Below, piece by piece: positions 28,433 through 36,879 of a stretch of 64,000 nt of DNA. The notes beneath the pieces were generated by a model that did not search any database, was not told the DNA's origin, and was given only the letters and a program-made list of their open reading frames with translations. The DNA is from Variovorax sp. Root411 (GTDB taxonomy: Bacteria; Pseudomonadota; Gammaproteobacteria; Burkholderiales; Burkholderiaceae_C): contig NZ_LMDW01000020.1 of the NCBI RefSeq assembly GCF_001425205.1, positions 252,489 to 316,488 on the forward strand, given 5' to 3'. A program made the translations under genes and the position numbers. Each line of letters opens with the position of its first letter. The stretch's first letter is position 1.

Positions 28433-29839
28433 TCAGCGCGCAGCCGGCTTCTTCTTCACGGCCACGGTCGCGGCCTTCTTCACTGGAACTTTCTTGGCCG
28501 CGACGGCGGCCGTCTTGCGCTCCGGCTTGATCGTGTCCTCGGCTGCGAGGCCGCCGCGGTTGCCGGAACGGCTTTGCGGCTGGTCATTGGCCGCGATGAA
28601 CTTCAGCACCTTCGGATAGACCAGTTCGCGCCAGCGGCGGCCGCTGAAGATGCCGTAGTGGCCCGCGCCCTTGACTTCGTAGTGCTCGCGCTTGTCGTCG
28701 GCGATGCCGGTGCACAGGCTGTGCGCGGCTTCGGTCTGGCCCGAGCCCGAGATGTCGTCGAGCTCGCCTTCGACGGTGAGCAAGGCGGTGGAATGGATGT
28801 CCTGCGGATGTACGCGCTCCACCTGGCCCTTCGGGTTCCTGACGTCCCAGGTGCCATTGACCAGGTTGAACTCCTGGAACACGGCGCGGATCGTCTCGAG
28901 GTAGTAATCGGCGTCCATGTCGAGCACGGCGTTGTACTCGTCGTAGAACTTGCGGTGAGCCTCGGCGCTGGCGTCGTCGCCCTTGATCAGGTCCTTGAAA
29001 TAGTCGTAGTGGCTGCTGGCGTGGCGGTCGGGGTTCATTGCCACGAAGCCGGTGTGCTGCAGGAAGCCCGGATAGACCTTGCGGCCAGCGCCCGGGAAGC
29101 TTTGCGGCACGCGGTAGATCACGTTGTTCTCGAACCACTCGAAGCTCTTGTTCATCGCGAGGTTGTTGACCGCGGTGGGCGACTTGCGCGCATCGATGGG
29201 CCCGCCCATCATGGTCATGGTCAGCGGCAACTGCTCGCCGCGGCTGGCCATCAGCGACACGGCCGCCAGCACCGGCACCGTCGGCTGGCACACGCTCACC
29301 ACGTGGCAGTTGCCGTATTCCGCCTGCAGGCGGCGGATGAACTCCTGCACGTAGTTGATGTAGTCGTCGAGGTGGAACTCGCCTTCCGACAGCGGCACGA
29401 GGCGCGCGTTCTTCCAGTCGGTGATGTAGACCTTATGGTCCTGCAGCATGGTGCGCACGGTGTCGCGCAACAGCGTGGAGTAATGGCCCGACAGCGGCGC
29501 CACGATCAGCACCACGGGTTGGCTCTTGAGCGTCTTGAGAATGTGCGGCTCGTCGGTGAAGCGCTTGAAACGGCGCAGCTCGCAGAACGGCTTGTCGAGC
29601 TCGACGGCCTCCTGGATCACCACATCTTCACCGTCGACCTTCACCGACTTGATGTTGAACTCGGGCTTCTCGTAGTCCTTGCCGAGGCGGTAGAGCAGGT
29701 CGTAGCCCGCGGCCATGCGCTGGGCCATGGGCACCTGGCCCCACACGGCGCCCTGGCCGTAGAGCTTGGAGGCCGCCTGGGCGAAGTCCGAGAAGGGCTC
29801 CATCAAGGAACGCTGGGCTTCGTAGAGTTGGTAGAGCAT
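28433..29839 (-). CDS. phaZ: Intracellular polyhydroxyalkanoate depolymerase
   Basis: A 468-residue PhaZ of the intracellular type, releasing hydroxybutyrate from storage granules. Family markers are MLYQLYEAQRSLMEPFSDFAQ at the start, VVLIVAPLSGHYSTLLRDTV, a lipase-box-like CQPTVP whose Cys184 corresponds to the Cys nucleophile of this family, GGPIDARKSPTAVN, and a C-terminal His in GAGHYGIFSG. After about residue 425 there is a Lys/Ala/Val/Pro-rich tail (AAKKVPVKKAATVAVKKKPA) resembling histone-H1-like or PhaF tails. Acyl products would feed acetyl-CoA and propionyl-CoA metabolism. Confidence 0.92.
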   Translation of the reverse strand: MLYQLYEAQRSLMEPFSDFAQAASKLYGQGAVWGQVPMAQRMAAGYDLLYRLGKDYEKPEFNIKSVKVDGEDVVIQEAVELDKPFCELRRFKRFTDEPHILKTLKSQPVVLIVAPLSGHYSTLLRDTVRTMLQDHKVYITDWKNARLVPLSEGEFHLDDYINYVQEFIRRLQAEYGNCHVVSVCQPTVPVLAAVSLMASRGEQLPLTMTMMGGPIDARKSPTAVNNLAMNKSFEWFENNVIYRVPQSFPGAGRKVYPGFLQHTGFVAMNPDRHASSHYDYFKDLIKGDDASAEAHRKFYDEYNAVLDMDADYYLETIRAVFQEFNLVNGTWDVRNPKGQVERVHPQDIHSTALLTVEGELDDISGSGQTEAAHSLCTGIADDKREHYEVKGAGHYGIFSGRRWRELVYPKVLKFIAANDQPQSRSGNRGGLAAEDTIKPERKTAAVAAKKVPVKKAATVAVKKKPAAR

Positions 29840-29946
29840 CGCGGGTGTTGGAGTGGAATGTTGCGGTGCAATATATCAGCGCCATCGGCAGGGCGCAGGG
29901 GGCCTTACCCTACGTAGATCCCCCGCCGGGGCCGTTTTTCACCAAA

Positions 29947-29981
29947 TGTGAAGGAATTGTCGTGAAACGAATTTCCTCACA
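29947..29981. promoter_or_regulatory. Inverted repeat between the aminotransferase gene and phaZ
   Basis: TGTGAAGGAATT (29947-29958) and AATTTCCTCACA (29970-29981) are inverted copies agreeing at 10 of 12 positions, with 11 bases between. It lies just after the aminotransferase stop and about 110 bp before the phaZ start on the same strand. It could be an operator for phaZ or a weak terminator; it lacks a following T-run. Confidence 0.35.
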
Positions 29982-29993
29982 TCTAGCTGACGG

Positions 29994-31190
29994 TCAGATG
30001 ACCTTGGCAATCGACGCGCAGACGTAGTCGATGTTCTTGCTGTTGAGCGCGGCCACGCACATGCGGCCGGTGTCGGTGCCGTACACGCCGAACTCATTGC
30101 GCAGGCGCACCATCTGGTCCTTGGTCAGGCCCGAGTAGCTGAACATGCCGATCTGCGTGGTGATGAAGCTCATGTCCTGCTTCACGCCGGCGGCCTTGAG
30201 GCCGTCGACCAGCTTCTGGCGCATGGCCTTGATGCGCACGCGCATCTCGCCCAGTTCCTTTTCCCAGAGCGCGCGCAGTTCGGCATTGCTGAGCACTGCA
30301 GCCACCACTGCGCCGCCGTGGATTGGCGGGTTGCTGTAGTTGGTGCGGATGGCGATCTTGAGCTGCGACAGCACGCGGCCCGCTTCTTCCTTGCTTTCGC
30401 ACAGCACCGACAGGGCGCCCACGCGTTCGCCGTACAGGCTGAAGCTCTTCGAGAAAGAGGTCGATACGAAGAAGGTCAGGCCGGCATCGACGAACTTGGC
30501 GACGGCAGCGCCGTCTTCCTTCAGGCCGTAGCCGAAGCCCTGGTAGGCCATGTCGAGGAAGGGCACGAGGCCCTTGGCCCTGACGGCGGCGACCACCTGG
30601 TCCCACTGGGCCGAGGTGATGTCGTAGCCAGTCGGGTTGTGGCAGCAGGCATGCAGCACGACGACGGTGCCGGCCGGCGCCGCGTTCAGGGCGGCCAGCA
30701 TGCCGTCGAAGGTGATGCCGCGCGTGGCCGCGTCGTAATAGGGGTAGCTTTCGACTTCGAAGCCCGCGTTGGTGAACAGCGCGCGGTGGTTTTCCCAGCT
30801 CGGGTCGCTGATCAGCACCTTGGCGTTGGGGTTGAGCTTCTTGAGGAAGTCGGCGCCGACCTTCAGGCCGCCGGTGCCGCCGATGGCCTGGATGGTGGCC
30901 ACGCGGCCCGAGGTGACGGGTTCGCTGTCGGCGCCGAAGACCAGCGCCTTCACGGCGTTGTCGTACGCGGCAATGCCGTCGATCGGGAGATAACCGCGCG
31001 CCGTGGGCGCTTTCATCATGTTCTGCTCGGCCGCCTGCACGCACTGGAGCAGGGGCAGCTTGCCGTTGTCGTCGTAATAGACGCCGACGCCGAGATTGAC
31101 CTTGCTGGGGTTGGTATCGGCCGCAAATTGCTCGTTGAGGCCGAGGATCGGGTCGCGCGGTGCCATTTCGACCGCGGTGAACATAGACAT
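29994..31190 (-). CDS. Aromatic amino acid / aspartate aminotransferase
   Basis: PLP-dependent class I aminotransferase of 398 residues, close to TyrB/AspC. The start MSMFTAVEMAPRDPILGLNEQFAAD and VNLGVGVYYDDNGKLPLL are typical. ACCHNPTGYD carries the substrate-binding Asn, D213 (FLDMAYQGF) pairs with the pyridine nitrogen, Lys248 in STSFSKSFSLYGERVG forms the Schiff base, and the C-terminal substrate Arg lies in GTDTGRMC. ATG at 31190 follows AAAGGA. It is divergent from uvrB. TyrB versus AspC cannot be decided by eye. Confidence 0.92.
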   Translation of the reverse strand: MSMFTAVEMAPRDPILGLNEQFAADTNPSKVNLGVGVYYDDNGKLPLLQCVQAAEQNMMKAPTARGYLPIDGIAAYDNAVKALVFGADSEPVTSGRVATIQAIGGTGGLKVGADFLKKLNPNAKVLISDPSWENHRALFTNAGFEVESYPYYDAATRGITFDGMLAALNAAPAGTVVVLHACCHNPTGYDITSAQWDQVVAAVRAKGLVPFLDMAYQGFGYGLKEDGAAVAKFVDAGLTFFVSTSFSKSFSLYGERVGALSVLCESKEEAGRVLSQLKIAIRTNYSNPPIHGGAVVAAVLSNAELRALWEKELGEMRVRIKAMRQKLVDGLKAAGVKQDMSFITTQIGMFSYSGLTKDQMVRLRNEFGVYGTDTGRMCVAALNSKNIDYVCASIAKVI

Positions 31191-31220
31191 GGAAAGGTCC
31201 TTTGGGATGAAAGCTTCGCT

Positions 31221-31253
31221 GCAACCGGAGGAGGCTTTATCCTTTCCGGTTGC
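31221..31253. promoter_or_regulatory. 9-bp inverted repeat in the aminotransferase/uvrB gap
   Basis: GCAACCGGA (31221-31229) and TCCGGTTGC (31245-31253) are perfect inverted arms with a 15-base spacer, 31 bp from the aminotransferase start and 43 bp from the uvrB start. It may be an operator or a leader hairpin of the aminotransferase transcript. Function is not known. Confidence 0.35.
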
Positions 31254-31295
31254 CTTGAATTTTACCGGCGCGAGCGCCACCTGTCGGGAACAGCC

Positions 31296-33413
31296 ATGCC
31301 AGAGAACAACGAAGCCATAGCAGACCTGAAGAAACTGGACCCGATCGGGCCAGCGAAACAGGGGGAATTCGTCCGCTATCCGGGCTCGCCCTTCGAGCTT
31401 TTTCAGCCTTATCCGCCGGCCGGCGACCAGCCCACGGCGATCGAGGGGCTGGTCGAGGGTGTGATCGACGGCGAGGTGTTCCAGACCCTGCTGGGCGTGA
31501 CCGGCTCGGGCAAGACCTACACCATGGCCAACGTGATCGCCCGGCTGGGCCGCCCGGCCATCGTGTTCGCGCCCAACAAGACGCTGGCGGCGCAGCTCTA
31601 CAGCGAATTCCGCGAGTTCTTCCCGAAGAACGCGGTCGAGTACTTCGTCAGCTACTACGACTACTACCAGCCCGAGGCCTACGTGCCGCAGCGCGACCTG
31701 TTCATCGAGAAAGACTCGTCCATCAATGAGCACATCGAGCAGATGCGCTTGTCGGCCACCAAGAGCGTGCTGGAGCGGCGCGACACGGTGATTGTGGCCA
31801 CGGTGAGCGCCATCTACGGCATCGGCACGCCCGAGGACTACATGGAGATGCGGCTGATTGCCCGTGTCGGCGACAAGGTCGGCCAGCGCGACCTGATCTC
31901 GCGGCTGATCCGCATGCAGTACCTGCGCAACGAGCAGGACTTCGCTCGGGGCACCTTTCGCGTGCGGGGCGACACCATCGACGTGTTTCCGGCCGAGCAC
32001 AGCGAACTGGCGATCCGCTTCGAACTGTTCGACGACGAGATCGAGTCGCTGCAGCTCTTCGACCCGCTGACGGGGCGCATCCGGCAGAAGGTGCCGCGCT
32101 TCACCGTGTACCCGTCGAGCCACTACGTGACGCCGCGCGACAAGGTCATGGCGGCGGTGGAAACCATCAAGATCGAGCTGGGCGAACGGCTCAAGGAGCT
32201 GGTGGGCGCGGGCAAGCTGGTCGAGGCGCAACGGCTGGAGCAGCGCACCCGTTTCGACCTCGAGATGCTCGCCGAGATCGGCCACTGCAAGGGCATCGAG
32301 AACTACACGCGCCACCTCTCGGGCGCTGCGCCGGGTGAGCCGCCGGCCACGCTGACGGACTATCTGCCGAAGGACGCGCTGATGTTCCTCGACGAGAGCC
32401 ACCAGATGATCGGCCAGCTCGGCGGCATGTACAACGGCGACCGGGCGCGCAAGACCACGCTGGTCGAATATGGTTTTCGCCTGCCGAGCGCGCTGGACAA
32501 CCGTCCGCTCAAGCTCGAGGAGTTCGAGACCCGCATGCGCCAGTGCATCTTCGTCTCGGCCACGCCGGCGCAATACGAGAAGGACCATGCCGGCAACGTG
32601 GTCGAACAGCTGGTTCGGCCCACCGGGCTGATCGACCCCGAGGTCGAGGTGCGACCGGCGACGCATCAGGTTGACGACGTGCTGGGCGAGATCCGCATCC
32701 GCGTCGAGAAGCACGAGCGCGTGCTCATCACCACGCTGACCAAGCGCATGGCCGAGCAGCTGACCGACTACCTGGGCGACAACGGCGTCAAGGTGCGCTA
32801 CCTGCACAGCGACGTCGACACGGTCGAGCGGGTGGAAATCCTGCGCGATCTGCGCCTGGGCACTTTCGACGTGCTGGTGGGCATCAACCTGCTGCGCGAG
32901 GGGCTCGACATTCCGGAGGTTTCGCTGGTGGCGATCCTGGACGCCGACAAGGAAGGCTTCCTGCGCGCCGAACGTTCGCTGATCCAGACCATCGGCCGGG
33001 CGGCCCGCAACCTGAACGGCAAGGCCATCCTGTATGCCGACCGGATGACAGAGTCGATGAAAAAGGCCATCGGCGAAACCGAGCGCCGCCGCGCCCGACA
33101 GATCGCCCACAACGAAGCCAACGGCATCACGCCGCGCAGCATCGTCAAGCAGGTGCGCGACCTGATCGACGGCGTCTACAGTGAGAAGACCGGCAAGGAA
33201 ATGGCCAAGCTCGACCTCGAACGCGCCAAGGTCGAGGACATGAGCGAGAAGGACATCGCCCGGGAGATCAAGCGGCTCGAAAAGCAGATGCTGGAACACG
33301 CCCGCAACCTCGAATTCGAGAAGGCGGCCCGGGTGCGCGACCAACTGGCGCTGCTGCGGGAGCAGGCATTCGGGGCGTCGGGCAGTGACAACATCGCGAT
33401 CCTGCCGCAGTAG
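31296..33413 (+). CDS. uvrB: Excinuclease ABC subunit B
   Basis: Damage-verifying helicase subunit of nucleotide excision repair, 705 residues. Walker A GVTGSGKTYT is at about 68-77, followed by the beta-hairpin region (YFVSYYDYYQPEAYVPQRD), the helicase box DESHQM, the C-terminal helicase motifs (VGINLLREGLDIPEVSLVAILDADKEGFLRAERSLIQTIGRAARN) and the UVR domain (KEMAKLDLERAKVEDMSEKD to EFEKAARVRDQL) that contacts UvrA and UvrC. ATG at 31296 gives the family-like start. No clear LexA box was seen upstream. Confidence 0.97.
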   Translation: MPENNEAIADLKKLDPIGPAKQGEFVRYPGSPFELFQPYPPAGDQPTAIEGLVEGVIDGEVFQTLLGVTGSGKTYTMANVIARLGRPAIVFAPNKTLAAQLYSEFREFFPKNAVEYFVSYYDYYQPEAYVPQRDLFIEKDSSINEHIEQMRLSATKSVLERRDTVIVATVSAIYGIGTPEDYMEMRLIARVGDKVGQRDLISRLIRMQYLRNEQDFARGTFRVRGDTIDVFPAEHSELAIRFELFDDEIESLQLFDPLTGRIRQKVPRFTVYPSSHYVTPRDKVMAAVETIKIELGERLKELVGAGKLVEAQRLEQRTRFDLEMLAEIGHCKGIENYTRHLSGAAPGEPPATLTDYLPKDALMFLDESHQMIGQLGGMYNGDRARKTTLVEYGFRLPSALDNRPLKLEEFETRMRQCIFVSATPAQYEKDHAGNVVEQLVRPTGLIDPEVEVRPATHQVDDVLGEIRIRVEKHERVLITTLTKRMAEQLTDYLGDNGVKVRYLHSDVDTVERVEILRDLRLGTFDVLVGINLLREGLDIPEVSLVAILDADKEGFLRAERSLIQTIGRAARNLNGKAILYADRMTESMKKAIGETERRRARQIAHNEANGITPRSIVKQVRDLIDGVYSEKTGKEMAKLDLERAKVEDMSEKDIAREIKRLEKQMLEHARNLEFEKAARVRDQLALLREQAFGASGSDNIAILPQ

Positions 33414-33449
33414 GCGGGACGCGCTAGTTCGGAGTTCGCATTCTTCAAG

Positions 33450-33481
33450 CGAACCGCGCTGGGGTTTACCCCAGCGCGGTT
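33450..33481. terminator. Strong hairpin after uvrB
   Basis: A 14-15 bp perfect stem begins GAACCGCGCTGGGG, has a short TT-centred loop and closes with CCCCAGCGCGGTTC. It lies 37 bp after the uvrB stop. No T-run follows, so it may be a Rho-assisted or weak terminator, or an mRNA-stabilising 3' structure, insulating uvrB from the isc promoter. Confidence 0.55.
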
Positions 33482-33494
33482 CAGGGCCTTCTGC

Positions 33495-33519
33495 TATACT
33501 TGACCGAAATACTCAACAA
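33495..33519 (+). promoter_or_regulatory. iscR promoter with IscR-type site
   Basis: The stretch ATACTTGACCGAAATACTC (from 33495) has the layout of the type 1 IscR site in the Escherichia coli iscR promoter: ATA-x-TTGACC, a short AT spacer, then TACTC. TTGACC can also act as the -35 box. It lies about 140 bp upstream of iscR, so holo-IscR repression of the operon in iron-sulfur sufficiency is expected from known biology. Confidence 0.65.
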
Positions 33520-33657
33520 CAAAAAAGAACTTCGCGATGAAGGACCGACTCCCACCGGCTGGTTCACCAGCGTCAGGGATCGGGCAGGGCGGAGACGAAG
33601 TCACCGCGGTCCAGGCCACGGTGTCATTTCAACGGTAAGCACTTGAAGGAGCTTGCG

Positions 33658-34194
33658 ATGCGTCTCACTACCAAAGGCCGTTTTGCGGTCACGGCAATGA
33701 TCGATCTGGCGCTGCGTCAGAACACCGGTCCGGTCACGCTGGCCGCGATCAGCCAGCGGCAGCAGATTTCGCTGTCGTACCTCGAACAGCTGTTCGGCAA
33801 GCTGCGCCGCCACGAGCTTGTCGAGTCGACCCGCGGCCCCGGCGGCGGTTACAGCCTCGGTCGCAAGGCTGTGGATATCACCGTGGCCGACATCATTGTT
33901 TCCGTCGATGAGCCTATCGATGCCACTCAGTGCGGCGGCAAGGAAAACTGCCTGGGCGAAGCCGGCCGCTGCATGACGCACGAACTCTGGGCCTCGCTGA
34001 ACCAGCGCATGGTCGAGTTCCTCGATTCCGTCACCTTGCAGAAGCTGGTCGACGACCAGATCGCCAAGGGCGTGCAGATCGAGAACAAGCCGGTCGTCAA
34101 GCGTGCCATCTCGGCGCAGCCGGTGGTCAAGCCGATTCGCGTGAATGCGCCGAATTCGGTGTTCGCCCTCGGCAACGCCTTCGCCAAGTCCTGA
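33658..34194 (+). CDS. iscR: Iron-sulfur cluster regulator IscR
   Basis: Rrf2-family regulator of 178 residues that binds a 2Fe-2S cluster and represses the isc operon. The winged helix is MRLTTKGRFAVTAMIDLALRQNTGPVTLAAISQRQQISLSYLEQLFGKLR. The cluster region has three Cys (CGGKENCLGEAGRC) followed by MTHELW, which carries the His ligand. An earlier TTG start at 33643 is less likely because AAGGAG lies directly before ATG 33658. The C-terminal extension after the cluster is longer than in E. coli, as in many betaproteobacteria. A 33-codon frame (33537-33638) lies in the leader. Confidence 0.95.
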   Translation: MRLTTKGRFAVTAMIDLALRQNTGPVTLAAISQRQQISLSYLEQLFGKLRRHELVESTRGPGGGYSLGRKAVDITVADIIVSVDEPIDATQCGGKENCLGEAGRCMTHELWASLNQRMVEFLDSVTLQKLVDDQIAKGVQIENKPVVKRAISAQPVVKPIRVNAPNSVFALGNAFAKS

Positions 34195-34276
34195 GACCTG
34201 ATTTCAGGCGGCGCCTCCGGGCGCCAGCACGAGCAGCCCAGATCAAAAAACAACCCCCCGCCAGCACGAGCCAGCC

Positions 34277-35497
34277 ATGGACGTAACTCCTCATTTCCCG
34301 ATCTATCTCGATTACGGCGCGACCACGCCGGTCGACCCGCGTGTGGTCGACGCCATGATTCCCTGGTTGCGCGAACACTTCGGCAATCCGGCATCGCGCA
34401 GCCATGCCTGGGGCTGGGAGGCTGAAGAGGCGGTCGAGAAAGCGCGCGGCCAGGTGGCTGAGCTGATCAACGCAGATTCTCGCGAAATCGTGTGGACCTC
34501 GGGCGCTACCGAGTCGATCAACCTCGCGCTTAAGGGCGCGGCCCACTTCTACAAGGGCAAGGGCAAGCACCTGATCACGCTGAAGACCGAGCACAAGGCC
34601 GTGCTCGACACCATGCGTGAACTGGAGCGCCAGGGCTTCGAGGTTACTTACCTCGACGTCGAGGAAAACGGTCTCGTCGACCTCGAGAAGTTCAAGGCGG
34701 CCATTCGTCCCGACACCATCCTGGCCAGCGTGCTGTTCGTGAACAACGAGATCGGCGTGATCCAGGACGTGGTAGCGCTCGGCAATGCCTGCCGCGAAAA
34801 GGGCGTGATCTTCCACGTCGATTCGGCCCAGGCCACCGGCAAGGTCGAGATCGACATCACGAAGCTGCCCATCGACCTGATGAGCCTGGCTTCGCACAAG
34901 ACCTACGGCCCCAAGGGTATCGGTGCCTTGTACGTGCGCCGCAAGCCGCGCATCCGCCTCGAGGCGCAAATGCACGGCGGTGGCCACGAGCGCGGCATGC
35001 GTTCGGGCACCCTGCCGACGCACCAGATCGTCGGCATGGGCGAGGCCTACCGCATCGCCAAGCTCGAGATGAAGGACGACATCGCCCATGCGACTCGCCT
35101 GCAGAAGCGTCTGCTCGACGGCCTGAAGGACGTCGAACAGGTGTTCATCAACGGCGACCTCGAGCACCGCGTGCCGCATAACCTGAACATGAGCTTCAAC
35201 TACGTCGAAGGCGAGTCGCTGATCATGGGCATCAAGGGCCTGGCGGTGTCGTCGGGTTCGGCCTGCACTTCGGCCAGCCTCGAGCCCAGCTACGTGCTGC
35301 GCGCCCTGGGCCGCAGCGACGAGTTGGCCCACAGCAGCCTGCGCATGACCATCGGCCGCTTCACGACCGAAGAAGAAATCGACTACGCCATTTCGACCAT
35401 CAAGCACAACGTTGCCAAGCTTCGCGAGCTGAGTCCCCTGTGGGAGATGTTCCAGGACGGCGTCGACATCAGCACGATCCAGTGGTCGGCCCACTGA
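34277..35497 (+). CDS. iscS: Cysteine desulfurase IscS
   Basis: PLP enzyme of 406 residues that takes sulfur from cysteine for IscU. It has YLDYGATTPVDPRV near the start, the PLP Lys208 in SHKTYGPKGIG, and the persulfide-carrying Cys330 in SSGSACTSASLEPS of the flexible loop. The C-terminal TIQWSAH tail, which contacts IscU, is intact. It lies 82 bp after iscR. Confidence 0.97.
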   Translation: MDVTPHFPIYLDYGATTPVDPRVVDAMIPWLREHFGNPASRSHAWGWEAEEAVEKARGQVAELINADSREIVWTSGATESINLALKGAAHFYKGKGKHLITLKTEHKAVLDTMRELERQGFEVTYLDVEENGLVDLEKFKAAIRPDTILASVLFVNNEIGVIQDVVALGNACREKGVIFHVDSAQATGKVEIDITKLPIDLMSLASHKTYGPKGIGALYVRRKPRIRLEAQMHGGGHERGMRSGTLPTHQIVGMGEAYRIAKLEMKDDIAHATRLQKRLLDGLKDVEQVFINGDLEHRVPHNLNMSFNYVEGESLIMGIKGLAVSSGSACTSASLEPSYVLRALGRSDELAHSSLRMTIGRFTTEEEIDYAISTIKHNVAKLRELSPLWEMFQDGVDISTIQWSAH

Positions 35498-35547
35498 TAC
35501 AGGGCAGCCCAAGGCTCCACGATTGAACAAAGTTTGAGAGGTACACC

Positions 35548-35967
35548 ATGGCATATTCTTCCAAGGTCATCGACCACTACGAAAATCCCCGCAACGTCGG
35601 CTCCTTCGAAAAGGGCGACGACTCGGTAGGCACCGGCATGGTCGGCGCGCCGGCCTGCGGCGACGTGATGAAGCTGCAGATCAAGGTCAACCCCGAAACC
35701 GGGGTGATCGAAGATGCGCGCTTCAAGACCTACGGCTGCGGCTCGGCCATCGCCTCGTCGTCGCTCGTGACTGAATGGGTCAAGGGCAAGACGCTGGACG
35801 AAGCGGCTGCGCTCAAGAATGCGCAGATCGCCGAAGAGCTGGCGCTGCCGCCCGTGAAGATCCACTGCTCCATCCTGGCCGAAGACGCGATCAAGGCCGC
35901 TGTGAGCGACTACAAGGCCAAGCACGGCGTCAAGACCGCCGAGTCCGCTGCCGAAGCCGTCCACTGA
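35548..35967 (+). CDS. iscU: Iron-sulfur cluster scaffold IscU
   Basis: Scaffold for 2Fe-2S and 4Fe-4S assembly, 139 residues. Three conserved Cys occur in GAPACGDVMKLQI, KTYGCGSAIASSS and KIHCSILAEDA, and the LPPVK motif recognised by HscA is present (ALPPVKIHC). The C-terminus is slightly longer than the E. coli protein. ATG follows GAGAGGTACACC. Confidence 0.97.
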   Translation: MAYSSKVIDHYENPRNVGSFEKGDDSVGTGMVGAPACGDVMKLQIKVNPETGVIEDARFKTYGCGSAIASSSLVTEWVKGKTLDEAAALKNAQIAEELALPPVKIHCSILAEDAIKAAVSDYKAKHGVKTAESAAEAVH

Positions 35968-35968
35968 C

Positions 35969-36292
35969 ATGGCCGTTACGCTGACCGAAGCCGCTGCGCG
36001 ACACGTCACCCGCTACCTCGGCAAGCGAGGCAAGGGCGTGGGCGTGCGGCTGGGCGTGAAGACCACGGGCTGCTCGGGCCTGGCCTACAAGCTCGAATAC
36101 GTGGACGAGTTCACGCCTGAAGACGTGGTGTTCGAAGACCACGGCGTGAAGGTGCTGGTCGACCCGAAGAGCCTGGCCTACATCGACGGGACGCAGCTCG
36201 ACTTCGTGCGCGAAGGCCTGAACGAAGGCTTCAAGTTCATCAACCCGAACGAGCGTGATCGCTGCGGTTGCGGGGAAAGTTTTCGCATTTGA
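35969..36292 (+). CDS. iscA: Iron-sulfur carrier IscA
   Basis: A-type carrier of 107 residues with the three ligand Cys: one in KTTGCSGLAYKLEYVDE and two in the C-terminal CGCGESF. It starts 1 bp after the iscU stop. A hairpin with six T follows before hscB. Confidence 0.96.
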   Translation: MAVTLTEAAARHVTRYLGKRGKGVGVRLGVKTTGCSGLAYKLEYVDEFTPEDVVFEDHGVKVLVDPKSLAYIDGTQLDFVREGLNEGFKFINPNERDRCGCGESFRI

Positions 36293-36318
36293 CGCGTCGT
36301 CGCTGAGCGCGACCACAG

Positions 36319-36349
36319 CCGCCACCATGTCATGTGCTGGCGGTTTTTT
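36319..36349 (+). terminator. Intrinsic terminator-like hairpin between iscA and hscB
   Basis: CCGCCA (36319-36324) pairs with TGGCGG (36338-36343) and is followed by six T (36344-36349), only 7 bp before the hscB ATG. The stem is short, so read-through is likely. It could lower hscBA-fdx expression relative to iscSUA. Confidence 0.5.
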
Positions 36350-36355
36350 CTTGCC

Positions 36356-36874
36356 ATGAACCTGAACGACACCGACTTTCAACTGTTTGCCGTCCCGGCG
36401 ACTTTCGCGCAGGACCGCGCCGTGCTCGACGCGCGCTGGAAAGAACTGCAGCGCGAGGTTCACCCAGACCGCTTTGCCGCGCAGGGAGCCGCGGCGCAGC
36501 GCGTGGCCATGCAATGGTCGGTGCGCATCAACGAGGCCTACCATCGGCTCAAGGACCCGATCCGCCGCGCCAGCTACATCTGCGAATTGCACGATGCGCC
36601 GCTGAACACCGAGAACAACACCGCGATGCCGCCGGAATTCCTGATGCAGCAGATGGAGTGGCGCGAGGCGCTCGATGAGGTCGAGGGCACCGCCTCGCTC
36701 GAGAAGCTGCAGGCCGAGGTCGAGACCGGCCGCGCCCGCGCACTTTCGTCCCTCGACTGGCTGATCGACGAAAAAGGCGACTACCCCGCCGCCGCACAAC
36801 AGGTGAGAGCCCTCATGTTCATTGAGCGCTTCGGACAGGACGTCGAAGCCAAATTCGATCAATTGGGACAATAA
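36356..36874 (+). CDS. hscB: Fe-S assembly co-chaperone HscB
   Basis: J-domain co-chaperone of 172 residues that delivers IscU to HscA. The J domain contains HPD at residues 36-38 (REVHPDRFAAQG) and the C-terminal three-helix IscU-binding domain has PPEFLMQQMEWREALDE. ATG at 36356 begins MNLNDTDFQLF, typical of the family. Confidence 0.95.
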   Translation: MNLNDTDFQLFAVPATFAQDRAVLDARWKELQREVHPDRFAAQGAAAQRVAMQWSVRINEAYHRLKDPIRRASYICELHDAPLNTENNTAMPPEFLMQQMEWREALDEVEGTASLEKLQAEVETGRARALSSLDWLIDEKGDYPAAAQQVRALMFIERFGQDVEAKFDQLGQ

Positions 36875-36879
36875 GGGCC

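Noticed and set aside
31282..31294. CTGTCGGGAACAG before uvrB as a LexA/SOS box
   Set aside because: The spacing is 5 bases between CTGT and ACAG; the Escherichia coli type site needs 8, so it does not fit.
31300..33344. Very long open frame on the strand opposite uvrB, continuous with the aminotransferase frame
   Set aside because: It is the antisense of a strongly conserved gene in GC-rich DNA, where stops are rare. Its translation is low-complexity Asp/His/Arg/Leu sequence with no recognisable domain; only the part from 31190 down is the real aminotransferase.
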